DNA from: Xestospongia bergquistia
Taxonomy: Eukaryota > Porifera > Demospongiae > Haplosclerida > Petrosiidae
Direction of reading: 5' to 3'
Length of the DNA: 64,000 nucleotides
Assembly: GCA_963965975.1 (NCBI GenBank)
Contig: OZ014414.1
Span: 5,245,501-5,309,500, forward strand
Positions 50,190 to 63,485 of the stretch are shown here, piece by piece (the first letter of the stretch is position 1; each line of letters starts with the position of its first letter). A model generated the notes under the pieces. That model ran no database searches and was not told where the DNA came from. It saw nothing but the letters and a program-made list of their open reading frames with translations. A program made the position numbers and the translations under genes.

Positions 50190-53100
50190 TATAGCCCTGT
50201 TCTGTGTATGCTATCTTCCCCCTGCTACTAATTCTAGAGGTGACCACTCTTGAATTCTTTAATATACTGAAGCAGCAAATACTACAATACCAGTCCTTAG
50301 GCCATATTGTTTTTTGTGGTGTTTTCAATGCTCGTTGTGGGCATAATATTGATATTCCAGATGCTAACCCTTTGTCTTTACCAGTAAGAAATATATGTGA
50401 CCTATAAATACCAACTTACAAGGATTGTCTTTTATACATTTCCTAGAAGAAACTGATTTTTGCATCCTTAATGAGCAATTTGGTCTTACTTCTAATAAGT
50501 ACACCTCTGTCTTGTACAGAGGATCAGCAGTAGTAGACTATTGTATTATATCTACATCAAACTTTCACCTAATTACATCTATTCAAATAGAATTAATACA
50601 TTAGTTCATGGACAAATTTAACATTCACACATATAGGATTGTCCCAGATTATTCTATATTACTTTGGGAATTTAAATTTAATAACCTTATCAATAATACC
50701 ACACATGCACTCCTTTCCTCTGTAGTTAGACTACCTAAACAGGTTATCCCACAGAATTATTTAGAAGATGAGGAAGCCTTATATCATATTGATGATTTGT
50801 GTTCATTAATTTCTGGTAGTGAAGGAGTGGACAGTGTTTATGCTAAATTTTGTTGTTGTTTTTTCTAACTCATTACACTTAGATAGTTTTCCCAATCGTA
50901 AAAGTAAAAAGGAAAATCAAAAAAAATTCACAAACAATGGTGGGATGGTGATCTTCATGTTATGTGGAAAGAAGTTAGGCTTGCCCTTATAAGCATGGTT
51001 AAAGAACAAATTAGTAGTAAGTGCTAAGCAATCTTATTTGACTCTTCAACAAAACTTTGACAAACTAGTTAGACATAAAAAAAGTCTGTTTCTTTCAACC
51101 CAAAGACAAAAACTATTAGAGTTACAAAAGCACAATCCTAGATCATTTTGGAAGAATGTCAAAAAGCTATCTATCAGTTATATTAACAAGAAATCAACCA
51201 TCCCCTGGGAAGTCATTATACAGGGTAATATTTGTATCAACAAGGATACAATACTACAAGTTTAGAAAGACACTTACTACAAACTATATAATTGCTCCAT
51301 TGTACAAGACAGATATATAGATTATTACTTTACATACATAAATATTAAAAGTAAATGCCTTGATACATCTATACTCAATGATGACCTTGTGTTTGATGAA
51401 ATCCATATGGCAATTTCTCTAGCACTTACTAAGAAATCTTATGGACCTGATAACATATATGCAGATTACTTTTAACATCCTTATTTTATTCCTTTTATTA
51501 TTTAGCTTTTCAGAACATGTTTCCAAACTAGTTGTTCCCCTAATTTATGGCATAAAGCAATTATATTACCAGTCCCGAAATCAGGTAATCTTACAGACCC
51601 TCTAAATTATAGGGGAATTGCACTCCAATGTAATTTACTTAAAGCAGACAGAAGTATATTAAATAAACAATTAACTTACTGGCTAGAAGTCAATGAAATA
51701 GTTGTCTTGAGCATGCTCTCACTGTTTACTTAATGGCACAAAATAGAAAAATTATCAATAAAGATACATTTATATGTTTTATTGATTTAAAGAAGGCATT
51801 TGATAGTGTAGATAGGAATTTACTTTGGTATAAGTTGTTATGTTATGGAATTAATGGTAATTTGTTAGAAAATCTTAAGCATTATATTCTAGAGTTAATT
51901 ATTGTTTAGAAATAAATGGTACTGGCACTGAGTGGCTTACAGTAAATAGGGGTGTCAAACAGGGTTGCACGCCTCCTATCGCTAGCACTTTTTAATTTAT
52001 ATATTAATGACCTAGTTCCCTATATTAAAAAATTAAATTTAGGAGTAAATACAGAAGAGGACATAGTTATGTGTATCCTACTGTATGCGGATGATATTTC
52101 ACTGTTTGCCAACAATGAAAATGATTTATAACACCTTATTTGTAGAGTAGCTACATGGTGTGACAAGAGTCGTTTAGCTATGAACATCAATAAAACTAAA
52201 GTACTGCATAATAGACCAAAAAGAAGAGCCAGATCATCTTTCCCTTTGCATGTAATAGTACCATAATAGACTAATGTAATGAATATAAATACTTAGGAAT
52301 ATGGTTTAATGAATATTTGGACTGTAAACAAACTTTAGAACAAACTGCAAGATCAGCCAGGAAAGCTCTGGCAGGAGTTTGTGCATGTTCTAAAGAATTT
52401 GGTGGCTTTCTTAATAAGACATATACATTGTTATATAAATCATTAGTAACTCCAATATTAGACTACTATTTTTGTATATGGGGCTACTAAGAACATCCCC
52501 AGTTAACCATTATACAAAACAATGCAATGCGCCCCTTTTTAGGGTATAATAAGTCCATGCTCCTAGTTGCTTTTCACAGGAGAAATGAGATGGCTTCCCA
52601 CCCATTATAGAGAAATGAATATCATTCTTAAGCTCTTTATACAATTAGAAAGTAATACATGTAACCCTTACTACAGAGTTTATTCAAACAATCTACCCAC
52701 TTAGGTAATTTAGGAAAACACACTTGGTCTTGTCATTGCATGAAATTAATGTGTAAAATAAGAGGATATAATAAAAGCATGAACCCAATACCTTCAGAAC
52801 TACATAATATAATACACACTATAGCCAATGAGGACTGGCAGTCTCAACTAAATAAACCTTTACATCCTTTATCTGAGACAAGAGGTAAGTTAGTAATATA
52901 TAGACAGCTACAACAGGAGCCATTGCCACCTAGTTCTGTGCTTGCCAACATGACCGCAAAGAGATGTAGGACTATGGCGGCCATACATGGAGGTTGTCTG
53001 CCCCCAGCAGTTGAAAGGGGGCGTTTTCATGTACCTAAGATACCTCTAAAGGATAGACTATGTATTCTTGTAACACAAATTCAGTGTAAGATGTACCTCA

Positions 53101-53466
53101 TTTTGTCCTATTCTGTCCAAAGTACAATAAAATACATCTCAAATTTTACAACACAATCACTTCCAAAGTACCATCTTTTTACTCACTTCCCCACACAGAC
53201 AAACTCACTATCACTTTATCAAATGAATTCAGCCATATATCATCGTTGTATTTTAATGAAATGTTCATTTTAAGATCAAATTTAGTTTTGTAATTATTAA
53301 CTTTGTTTTCCTTTCATGTTTTCTATAGTCATGCACTCTAACTTAATCCAAAAATTTTATTTACATCATATCACTTTTATTTTGTAATTAACTTGTCACT
53401 TGTAAGCCATTGGTGGCTGGGCAGTCTTCTGTGTGTGATATTAATAATAATAATAATAATAATAAA
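50190..53466 (+). mobile_element. Non-LTR retrotransposon (LINE), 5'-truncated and decayed
   Basis: Begins inside an AP-type endonuclease: VCYLPPATNSRGDHS, GHIVFCGVFNARCG (about 50302-50342), then GSAVVDYCIIS. The reverse transcriptase follows: LTKKSYGPDNIYADYF, LPVPKSGNLTDPLNYRGIAL, LKKAFDSVDRNLLW and the catalytic YADDISLFANN at 52084. The C-terminal region (52740-53230) reads MTAKRCRTMAAIHGGCLPPA then RFHVPKIPLKDRLCILV. The 3' end carries a TAA trinucleotide tail at 53440-53466, typical of many LINEs. There are many stops and frame changes. Endonuclease plus RT with such a tail fits CR1/L2/RTE-like clades; the exact clade is not assigned. Confidence 0.8.
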
Positions 53467-53916
53467 AATGATGTAGTCTGAGAACTTTATACATGCCCAA
53501 GTAGCCACTGGTGCTTCTTATCACAATTATCCATAATGATACAAATACAAATACCTATTTTGGTCAATGGAGAAACATTAAACTAGTTCAAATTAATGAT
53601 AACAGACATGCTTATATATCAGTATTAAAAATTGTAGTCATAAATGTTAACCAATGAAGCATAGATCAATTGGTTGTTTCATGTGATTATCCTATATACT
53701 TATGAATTACTCATGTCTAAATTAATACATTGAATTATAAATTGTGTTATCATTGAATAGACATATAACAATTGATTAATAACTGTGAATGTGAATTTAT
53801 GGCCCCTGCAAAGCATTCATTTTTAGTATATATAGCATCAGCATTGGTACCATACAATTTGGCTTTAAAAATAACTAAAAGTAGTCACAATGCATTCCTT
53901 AATGCACCTTTCAAAT

Positions 53917-55328
53917 TTTAAAATCCCAAGTCAAACATTTTAATGACAAATCAATAGGCTTAGTTTATAGAATATAAATACATGTATACATATCTGTAAT
54001 ATCATCATTTATTTGCATAGCATCTGTAAAAATCTCCACAGTCTCAAAAGATTTGAGAGTTTAACCATCTGAATCTTGAAAATAAAAACTTTATATGCTA
54101 ACCTTTGCTTGGAGGAATCATAATTCCAATAATAATTCATTTACCAGTTCTGTACCTTCCTGTGCCATATTAGGTAAGTTTGGGTTGACATATTCAATTG
54201 AGTAAACAATCAACCACAGATGGACATTTGTATAGTGTGACTAGAGGATGAAATCAATATTGAGAAACTTTCATAGATATATCTACTACCTCAAAGAAAC
54301 TTTGTCCCCTAATATGAAAGGACAAGTAGAGAAACTATTGGAAATACTGGAGGCACTAAATGCAGTCCAAAAGATAAATATAATGAAAGAGACCTACTAT
54401 AACCAATTGTAGAAAAATATGAAACATTTGATAAAAATGCAAAAATACCTAAAATACAATACTTTTGCTTGTTTAATGATGGTTGTGATAAAAGCTTATT
54501 ATATACAAAATCATTGGTGATAACAGTGGACTTGATATTTAGTAATGATCTTCACTAACTGATGGACAGTGTGTCCACCATTAATTACTGATGGCCATTG
54601 TGTATTATAAAAAGAACGATGTAGTTTAGGTAGTAAAAGAGGTGGGAATGATGAATATTACAAGGTAAATATTACAAGGTATGATATTACAAGGTATGTG
54701 AAAGTTAGTTGTTTGTGTTAGTTAGGTTTTGGTTCCCAGTGGTCTTCTATATGTAATGACAGTGGTCTTCTATATGTAATTAGATGGCATATATTCAAAT
54801 GAGAGTAGTATCAAAGTTAATTGGACTATGTCATTACAGACTAATGGATATGTCATTGTCATTAACTCTACTACTGGAGTAAATACCAAAAGATATTATC
54901 TACTACAAAAGATGAAATTAAAATCAATGGATTAACACAGAGTACATATTATGACATCAGAGTTTACTCATTTAAAGACTTTCCTTCAATTAATATTAAA
55001 CAAATATTATTGACGTTTATTTGTGAGTTCATACTGATATGAAAACAATCTGACTATTTCATTATCTAGTTCCTACACCAGTTACTAGTTTCTCAGTGAC
55101 TGATATGTCTCTACCATCACTATTATAGTGAACTGGATATGTTCCAGTAGTGAAGATGGTAACTACATAACATACTATGATATTATGCAAATATGTATCT
55201 TGTCTTGAATTTTCATCAGTTAATATGACACTGGTCTCTATTACTCCACATCAGACCACTACAACATTCAATTATACATTAACAAATTTGTCAAGTGGAA
55301 TGAAATATTTGATCTCAAAGGAAGCTTG

Positions 55329-55384
<56 letters not shown>

Positions 55385-56430
55385 AAACAGATCGAAGAGG
55401 TAAACAACTCTTATAATCTTTTAATGTTTTATTAAAACTTAATACATCTTTAGAACCTATGGGATCACCAAAGTTGACTATAGTTTCATCTGTTAGTTTG
55501 ACATCAAACAAAATCACATGGGAAGACATTGATTGTCCTCTATAGAATCATTGAGTATATTGTGATCATTAGTAATAATAGTATCACATACAACCTCACA
55601 AGTACTGAGAGATTGTCATTGTGAATGACGTAGTATTTTGTAATGTATACAACATTTGTGTAGCTGGTGTCAATTCTATTGGAAGAGGTCTCTTCAGTGA
55701 TCCTGTTGAAGAAAATATTAGAACTGATATGAACTATTATAATTCTTTTACAAAGCATTGTCTCTTATAGATAATGCCAAGATCATATACAAGATAGAGT
55801 ACACTACTTATCATTTTAATGAAGTAGTAATGTGATAGTTAAAACCTGTTATCTGTTTGGTGTACATAATTAAACCATTAATGATTATGGACAGTGGATA
55901 GTAAGTACTAATCAACTTTAATTGAGCTACATACAATAGGTATTTTTGTTGACAGAATTGCCTATCAAACATTAACTAAGTTACAAACAATAAATACTTA
56001 ATTCAAGTAATCAATTTACTGTATTTTTTTCTTTTTCAAGTGACCTTTAGTCAGATGCTACTATCCTACTATCCACAACCATTGTTTCAACTTTATCCCC
56101 TCAACCAACACAACATACTACTATTAAGGTAAGTGGAACATCATGACTTATCACTATGTTTATAACGTCTTCTAATGTTAGTATTATTATTAAACTGGAT
56201 GTACTATTTGGTGTACTGATGATTGTTCTGATAGGTTGTTTGATCATCATTATACTGCTATTATTATTATATATCAGACAGTATGTAAAACATGTAATGT
56301 TTTTAGTTGACAACACTTTCTTTTTCAGACTTAAATGCTTGGGAACTAATACAAATAAAAGAACTAGGTGGAATGGGAATGAGCAGAATATTAGAAGTGG
56401 GAATGAGGATGGGGACAGGAATGCTAATTG
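53917..56430 (+). pseudogene. FN3-domain single-pass receptor, decayed
   Basis: Plus-strand traces of fibronectin type III domains: SNESSIKVNWTMSLQTNGYV (54790), INGLTQSTYYDIRVYS (54930), VPTPVTSFSVTDMS and VNWICSSSEDGNYITYYD (55070-55190), TFNYTLTNLSSGMKYLI (55270) and SLTSNKITWEDIDC (55490), then GVNSIGRGLFSDPVEENIRT. A strong membrane helix follows, FGVLMIVLIGCLIIIILLLL (about 56200-56265), and a short hydrophilic tail. Stops and frame changes separate many of these, and a TA microsatellite sits inside one domain, so the gene looks dead. FN3 receptors are abundant in sponges. The 5' kilobase is present in inverse orientation at 34620-35645. Confidence 0.65.
55330..55382. repeat. (TA)n microsatellite inside an FN3 remnant
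   Basis: Uninterrupted TA dinucleotides interrupting the FN3 reading frame. Confidence 0.95.
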
Positions 56431-57154
56431 AGATGCCTTTTCTGTAAGCTATGTTGTCTGTTTTTAAAGTGTAATCATTAATTATTATCAAATCATCTAT
56501 TTCTATATTGACTATATTTCTATATTATAACAATTATGGTATACTTGATTGTGTTGCCTACTATAGGAAATGATGTCATGATTAAATCTGATGTATCATT
56601 TAATATTTATATTCTCCTCCATTGTATTACTGGTATGAAACAATATGAGAATAAACGTTTAGAGGTAATTAAGTAAGATTAATGGACAAATGGACAAGTA
56701 TATTAATAGATATTATAAATTGACATAATGTATACATAACAAACATAATAAGTGAACAATTACTAAACTATATTGGTATATTAAATGTATTAAGTATGAT
56801 TGTAGAAATTGAGATTTGAGGACTACTTGTGTAACAGATAATAGATATGTCTATGACAGAAAATAAATAAAAAAGAGACTATAACCACAAGAGGAGGGAA
56901 CAAAAGAGACACTTTCACTTTTAACTAGTTTGAGTTATTATAATTTAAATTATAATAATTATTATGATAATTTATTGTTATTATCACTAGCTGTTTTTAT
57001 TTATGTACGCGTCATTATGTAAAGTTTTTTACTTTCAATTCTATATAGTTTTTATTAGAAAATATATTATAATTATTATGATTTTATTATTCATAGCTGT
57101 CAAAACAGGGTGGAGCAATTCAATATTTACAAGCCGCACCCTTCTTTGACAACA
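56431..57154. other. Region upstream of gene C
   Basis: AT-rich, no coding sequence seen; gene C's promoter should lie here. An acgcgt at 57008-57013 stands out but is unassigned. Confidence 0.4.
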
Positions 57155-60100
57155 ATGGATGACTCACTTGAAAGCTACAAAAAAGTCGTTATAGATACCT
57201 TTAATTCTCAATATGCTAACCTCAGTTCAGCTCTACAAGGATGTATGACAAAATTTACAGAGGAAGCATTTGCCGCTAGTCTGATATCTGAGTCTGTTAT
57301 GAAAAGTGAGAATTTTACTGACATAGCTAACGAATTTAAAACTGGATTGAAGTTGAGGAAGACTGTAGAGGAAATACAGATACACTGTCATTGTCTTGTT
57401 AGAATTCTTGAAGGTCTTGGCGGACCAGCAGCAATTGTTGGTAAGAATCTTGCAGTGGAGCTGTCAACATTAGCTGCCCAGTATGGTATGTCATGTTAGA
57501 GTGAATGAATTAAGTGTGACCTTTAATTGGAGACCATGTTGCACAAGAAATAGGAATTAGGAAGTCATGTAATATGTTATGAACTAAAACAACCTTACTT
57601 ATAACGTCACAATTAATACTAGTATTATAATGGACCATAATAGTTGTAATCTGTTTGTGTTGAGAATGACTGCATTTTAGTGAAGTTTCAATCATGAAAA
57701 CATCACTAACCTAATAGGTGTGTCGTTATTTTTTGTGGTTATTTGTCACTGTCTCTTCATAATGTATCTTGCTCTTAGTATTTTTGATAGTTTCTGAACT
57801 TTTCTGCTAATACTGGTGAAAACCAGCACAAGCATCCATTAACAATATATGCAAATTATACATGACATTAGGTCAGGGAATGCAAGCACTTTATGTTGGA
57901 TTTCTAGTTTGTGACGTTCCTAAATAACTAGTGCTCTAGTTTTCTGATAACATTTGTGGACTTTTAAAGTGTTTAGAATAGTACAAACCATTATTTTAAA
58001 TTGTTACTGACAAAAAAATACACAAGCAGTTAAACAATAATCATATTATGAGACATTGATCAGTTCTAGTAACATTATAAAATACTGATCTATTCTCATG
58101 TTATACACCCTATATTGTACTTTGAATGTGTCTCCATGCTCCTGGCTTTGTCTAGTGAGACATTGATTCTACTCATTTAAAAAATAATGCTAGTTCTCAT
58201 ATAACTAGTAAAAGTCCTAATTAAAATATATTAAGTATCACTAATATGTCTTACATACATCATAATTTCTTTTTACATTAGATCTTTCAAGTTTATTGAA
58301 TCAATATGGTCTATCATATCAAGAAGCAGATAAAGAATGTGACGACGGAGTTTTCGTTGAGATCTCACAACATATGAATGATGACTATACAGCAGCTGGT
58401 CATTGTCTCAATTTATCAGCAAAAAGAGTATGTAGTATTTCAAAAAGTGATAAAAGTGATGTACAAAAGAAGATTGAGTTGTTGTGGGCATGGAAAAGGA
58501 AGAATGGTAGTGTAGCTACTTACAAAGAATTGGTAAAAGCTTTCCTGAAAATTGAAGATCGTTTTGTAGCTGAATCGATATTCAAATATCTTTCAAAGAG
58601 AATGACATCATTGCCACAAACAATTACATTTCACTTATCTCTAGAAAAAGCAGGAAATTGCTACCCAAACTGGAAAGATTTAACAGAGAGTGAGCAGGAG
58701 GCAGTAAGAAACCAACTAATGGATGACAATCGTGATGTTCGTAAAGCTTATACATCTTTTGTTGCTCAACTGATAAAGTCATTTAGAAAACGTGAAGTTC
58801 ATCCAAGAGATATTCAGTCAATTGTGCGTAGTTTTGGCACTTCAGAAGGTCACCAACAACAATCAATGTTGTTTGATTTTAGAAGAGATGACAGTGTGTC
58901 TGATATTTTTTCCGAGTTGTCCAAATACTGCACATGGTTCAACTATGATGCACTTCAAGTAATAGTTGAAAATTTGGGAGATGAATATGAAAGGAAGTGT
59001 TTAAAGGAATACGAAGATAAACATCTCATTCCTTATTTAAAACGCTCCATTTTTGAAATACCGTGTACTCCTCCACATACTCAATCTCAACGTATTGAAC
59101 TTCTTCTTAAAGTGTCTGTAGATCTCATCATAACTGGAAGAGAAGTAAAAGCTATTCAACGTAACCTTGCCAAACTACTGGGTTTTCAAAGTAGTGCTGT
59201 CTTACACTTCCATGATTACAATGAAGGTTGTATTGAATTAGTATTTAGTCTTCCCACAGTAGTATTGGAGAAAAGCTCTCCTGAATCTAAGTTGTTCACT
59301 TACATTGAATGGGACAAGTCAAGTGAATCTTACAAAGTTAATGTTGATCTAGTGACTGTATTGTAAGTATTATTTTAAATATATTCTCACTTTATGATCA
59401 CATTAGATCATATTCTGAGAAACCAGAAGTATCTCTACTGGTTAAGTTGCTGCAAGAAAAAGAGGATGCTCTTAATAAATTTTTAGAGAGAGAAAAGACA
59501 AAACAAAGTAAGCTATTTTATATATATATATTCCGACCTATACTACATTTTGTTATTAACTACATTCATAGCTACTAGTTTTCCCTCAAGTCTCATATTA
59601 TTTTCTAAATTCTGTATGATTACTTTTACCAATAGCTAATGATATTTGACATTGTATTATGAGTATATTTTATTATTATTAGCACACAGTATGGACAGAG
59701 AAGGACCACAAGATCAATTATTAACTGACACTTTATCAGGTACATGTACATTAATTGAGATATAACTATGTACCTAATGTAAACAGAGAAGCTAAAACTA
59801 TTAGAGAAAATGAGTAAGTCAAAGACCTTTGAGATAGAGAAGTTAACCAGAAATAAAGAAGGTGAGCTATATTACTGTTAGTAGTACATGCCATACATGG
59901 TTATGTTGTATAGCTACTGATAAAATATTAGTAGAGAAACAAGAAGAGATTAAGGCATTACAAATGGAAATAAAATTACTAAATGTACAATTAAAGGATC
60001 CAGAGAAAGAAGAAAGTAGAATCAATCAGCTTATGGAGAAGAAGAAAAGTAAGTAAAATATAAAATGTTATGACATATATCTACAAAAATACAATTTTTC

Positions 60101-61431
60101 TACAGAATTCAATTGACATTATAATTATCATAAATATAAATTATTGTAGATCCAAGAATTATTAAATCAAAACTAAAGAAGACAATGACATTAGAAGTTA
60201 GTCAGTTAAAGGCTACACAGAAAGGTAGGAACTTAGCAGATATTATTAACAGGAACGTGAAATGAAAAAAAGAGCATGAAACTTCCACATTATTAATTAA
60301 AATGACAAGTGGAGCTCTTAAGTAATACTAGGTAGAGAGACCTCTAAAATTGTGATAAGTAGTAATGAGTTTCTCAAGACAAAACAAGACTAATGATATG
60401 ACAACATGAAAAAGAGCCTTCATTCCAGTCTCATAGATAGTTGGAATTTTAATTTTAATAAGTTATTGAACTAAGTATAGTAGTACTCCCAAGAGCTCCA
60501 TTACTGGAATTTAATAAACTGTATAGTATTTCATGCTCCTTTTATTTCTTGTTTTTTCTCATTATATGCTCCTGTTATTATATATTATTATTATGTTTAA
60601 TCTAATAATAATATACATTTGCTATACATGTGCTTTGTATTATACAGAATTACAGAAGGAACTACAATCATTACAAGAGATAATAACATCTCTCAGTTTA
60701 CAACTAAGAGAGAAAGAGGAAAGAAATGTTCATTTAACAGAGAACATAAAAAGTATATTAACAACATGTATAGCTCTTTACTTTATCTATTGTAGATCTG
60801 AGGTCTAGGATATTAGAAGTGAGAGATCTCCTTAAAACTAGTCATCCACTCCTAAGTCAAAGACTCGAGGAACCACTTGATGGCAAACAAGAACGTAAGC
60901 ACACCTGTACATTCTTTAACATTTCGTATTTCAGACACAGAGGCATATGAGCTGGTTGACAAGATGAAAACACTAGAGGACGTCACGTCTGCTGTCCATG
61001 AAAGAGAAGGTATTATGATTACAACTACTCAAAATATAGAACATCTTATATTGTGTAGCTACTGACAGACAACAAGAGATTACAAAATTACAGGAAATGA
61101 TTAGTTCACTAACTCTTCAATTGACAGAGAAAGATAAAATCATTTCTCAGTTAACATCAATAAATACAGAAAATAAGGAGGATAGCCAGCAGGAATCATC
61201 ATCAGATGAAGAACTACCAAGTAAGCTCTCATTATATCATCTGATTTAAAAGTTATGTTATAAATGTTATGTTCTCTGTTAAATATTAGCAAACTTGCAT
61301 GAGTATAATTTTTGAATCATGTAATTAAACTACTGTGTATATATATTACAGTATGTACTGGTTTGTCGCAGACTCTTTCAACATATGATAACTCATCAAT
61401 TTCACATAAAACAACTGTATGTGCTACATGA
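57155..61431 (+). CDS. Gene C: CARD-like, Death, coiled-coil protein
   Basis: Twelve exons: 57155-57485, 58282-59362, 59407-59507, 59683-59739, 59787-59861, 59914-60048, 60150-60224, 60648-60752, 60796-60894, 60935-61009, 61059-61220 and 61352-61431. All junctions are GT-AG with agreeing phases; 791 residues. Exon 1 is a CARD-like bundle (SALQGCMTKFTEEAFAASLI, VRILEGLGGPAAIVG). Exon 2 holds a Death domain (about 133-210: AAGHCLNLSAKRVCSI, LLWAWKRKNGSVATYKELV) and then the unnamed module also found in gene B (SKYCTWFNYDALQVIVENLG ... HFHDYNEGCIELVFSLP). Exons 3-11 are coiled coil (LQKELQSLQEIITSLSLQLR nearly matches gene B). The last exon ends in a stop with a polyadenylation signal at 61473-61478. 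Compared with B, the order of Death and CARD-like is swapped, one CARD-like is missing and the LRR is not reached. Long first intron (796 bases). Function inferred from domains: adaptor in death/immune signalling. Confidence 0.85.
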
Positions 61432-62371
61432 GTAAGATTGAGTAATTGTTTCATCACATATGACTCAGTAACAATAAAAAAATCAAACTTAAGTATTTTG
61501 CAGTATTCTATAGTGGATAGCTATGATGATCTCTGTCATAATAGTACCTACACATGTACCAATTAATGTAGTCTATGTTATACTTCAACATAACTTCAGA
61601 CCTTGAGTATAATGTTGAATCTAGAATATCATATTCAATACTGCACTGTATGATCGGGTTAGTATGATTTTTTAAAGTCAATTGATAAAATGCAAATAGA
61701 GGAGATTCCTGTACCTCTCCCATTAATTGATACAACAAATAAAATAACATTTAAGTCACATGATCACTATAGAGATCAAGAAATCAACAACAAGCCTATT
61801 ATCAAATAATGCAGTAATAGTGACTCTTGACATCAGTACCTAGAATTGCCACAGATATTTCAAAATTTGAGAATACAAAGACTATATTGTGTCCCATAGT
61901 TCCATAAGGTACAAGCTAAGCAAGAATTCACTCGTATAAAGAAAGTACCAGTATCATGTTTATAGTTAATAATGTTATTGTAACGAGTGTAAATCATTGT
62001 GATATACAATACTGTAACGATTGTATTACAATAAACCTTGTCTGTTGAAAACTATTGTGTTATACAATACTATAATTATTAATGTGTGAAATGTTAAGTA
62101 ATCTCTAGAACTCACTGGAATGTTCTTTGTGATTTTGTATTTAAGTAGACATGTCATCTCGTTGTGAGAGATAAGTTGATTTATATAAGTATTATTGAGT
62201 TGTTGTTATAAAAATCTGCCAAACTTAGCTCTCAAGCGGGCTCGTTACACTATATACATGTACATGTTTAATATAAGTATCTTACATAGAGTCTCCAGTA
62301 TTATATGATATATTAAAGGACTCTGATCATAACCACATTGTATATATAGTACCATATATAGTCTGATGAGG

Positions 62372-62419
62372 TCAGCCCCTTCGCTTAGAGAGGAAAGATC
62401 TGGTAGCATATTACAGTTG
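62372..62419 (-). repeat. About 50-base dispersed motif, gene C flank
   Basis: Reverse complement matches 27637-27690 closely; positional equivalent after inversion. Confidence 0.5.
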
Positions 62420-62649
62420 ATGAAAAAGAATTTAATTTTATGTAAACCTTATTATATGTTAATATCATAGAGCAACATAATTAACTCAGCCCTTTTCTCT
62501 TGAGTTGGTTTATGAGACTACAATGAAACTTTTACTGAGTTAAATCAACATGACTAAATGAAAGATATTGTAACATATCAAGGAAAGAGTCAAATCAATT
62601 GATAACTTATTTTATTTGTAATTCCTTCTACTTTTGTTTATATCTATTA

Positions 62650-62846
62650 CAGGGGCATACCCGAAAAAAAATTGATGGTAGGGCACCAGACGTAGGTGTG
62701 GTTATCAAAATGTGTTAATGGTTATTACAGTATAAATAATTAGTTATGAATATAATAAATAATTATTATTATACAAAAATTTAAATTAATTAATAATGAA
62801 TGTAATTATCAGTGAAGTTTGATGCCCGGGCCCAGGTATGCCACTG
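62650..62846. mobile_element. hAT-type MITE with 8-base target duplication
   Basis: 197 bases beginning CAGGGGCATACC and ending with the inverse GGTATGCCACTG, flanked on both sides by atctatta (62642-62649 and 62847-62854). Gene B's intron shows the uninterrupted site with a single atctatta (about 27106-27113, minus strand). Eight-base duplications and CAGNGG termini are typical of hAT elements. No coding capacity, so a non-autonomous copy inserted after the B/C duplication. Confidence 0.9.
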
Positions 62847-63485
62847 ATCTATTAACATGTACTGTTCAATATAGTTACTGTACTTAACCACACCCACCAA
62901 ACATTTTGTGATGATAGAGCATTCCTATGTACAACATTAGTAGGTAGAGAGATACATAATTTCCTCATGTAACAAACATATCAACTCAATTCTGGACTCA
63001 ATGAAATAGAATGTAATAATTTTTATAATACATACTATAAAGACACTGTAGTCTTGTGTCACCTGACATTACAGTAACATTGGACCACACAAGACAAGAC
63101 AACTGAGACTGTTCGTTTCAGTCTCTATCCTTTATAATTATATCTAATGACAATTATTATCAAATGAGCTTCACACATTTCACTTTCTATTAGCAATAAA
63201 AGTATATATGTTCCAGACAACATAGTAGCTAGGCCTTAAAAGCAACTAAGAGTAGAAGGTAGCAATTTAAGGACTCGGTAAATTCCTCAAAATTTACAAA
63301 ATGACAAACTCCACCCTCTATCCCATTTCTGTTACATCTCCATAATTTTGTTGCCATAGTAACCATATTTAGTAAACAATAATGGCTTCCTTTCTTCTTC
63401 AGTGTCTTGTCTGTCTATTGTAGTGTGTTATAGTATATATTACTATGTGTGTACTATACTATATACTAACTCTGTTTTATAACAG

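Larger units (their letters stand above)
61432..63485 (+). other. Flank between gene C and its orphan LRR exon
   Basis: From 62290 on this matches gene B's exon 11 and last intron in order. A relic of exon 11 remains at 62290-62340 (SPVLYDILKDSDHNH) but its donor is lost or out of phase. The stretch 62860-63200 is shared with A and B. The region 61440-62280 has no match in B and no gene seen. Confidence 0.6.
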
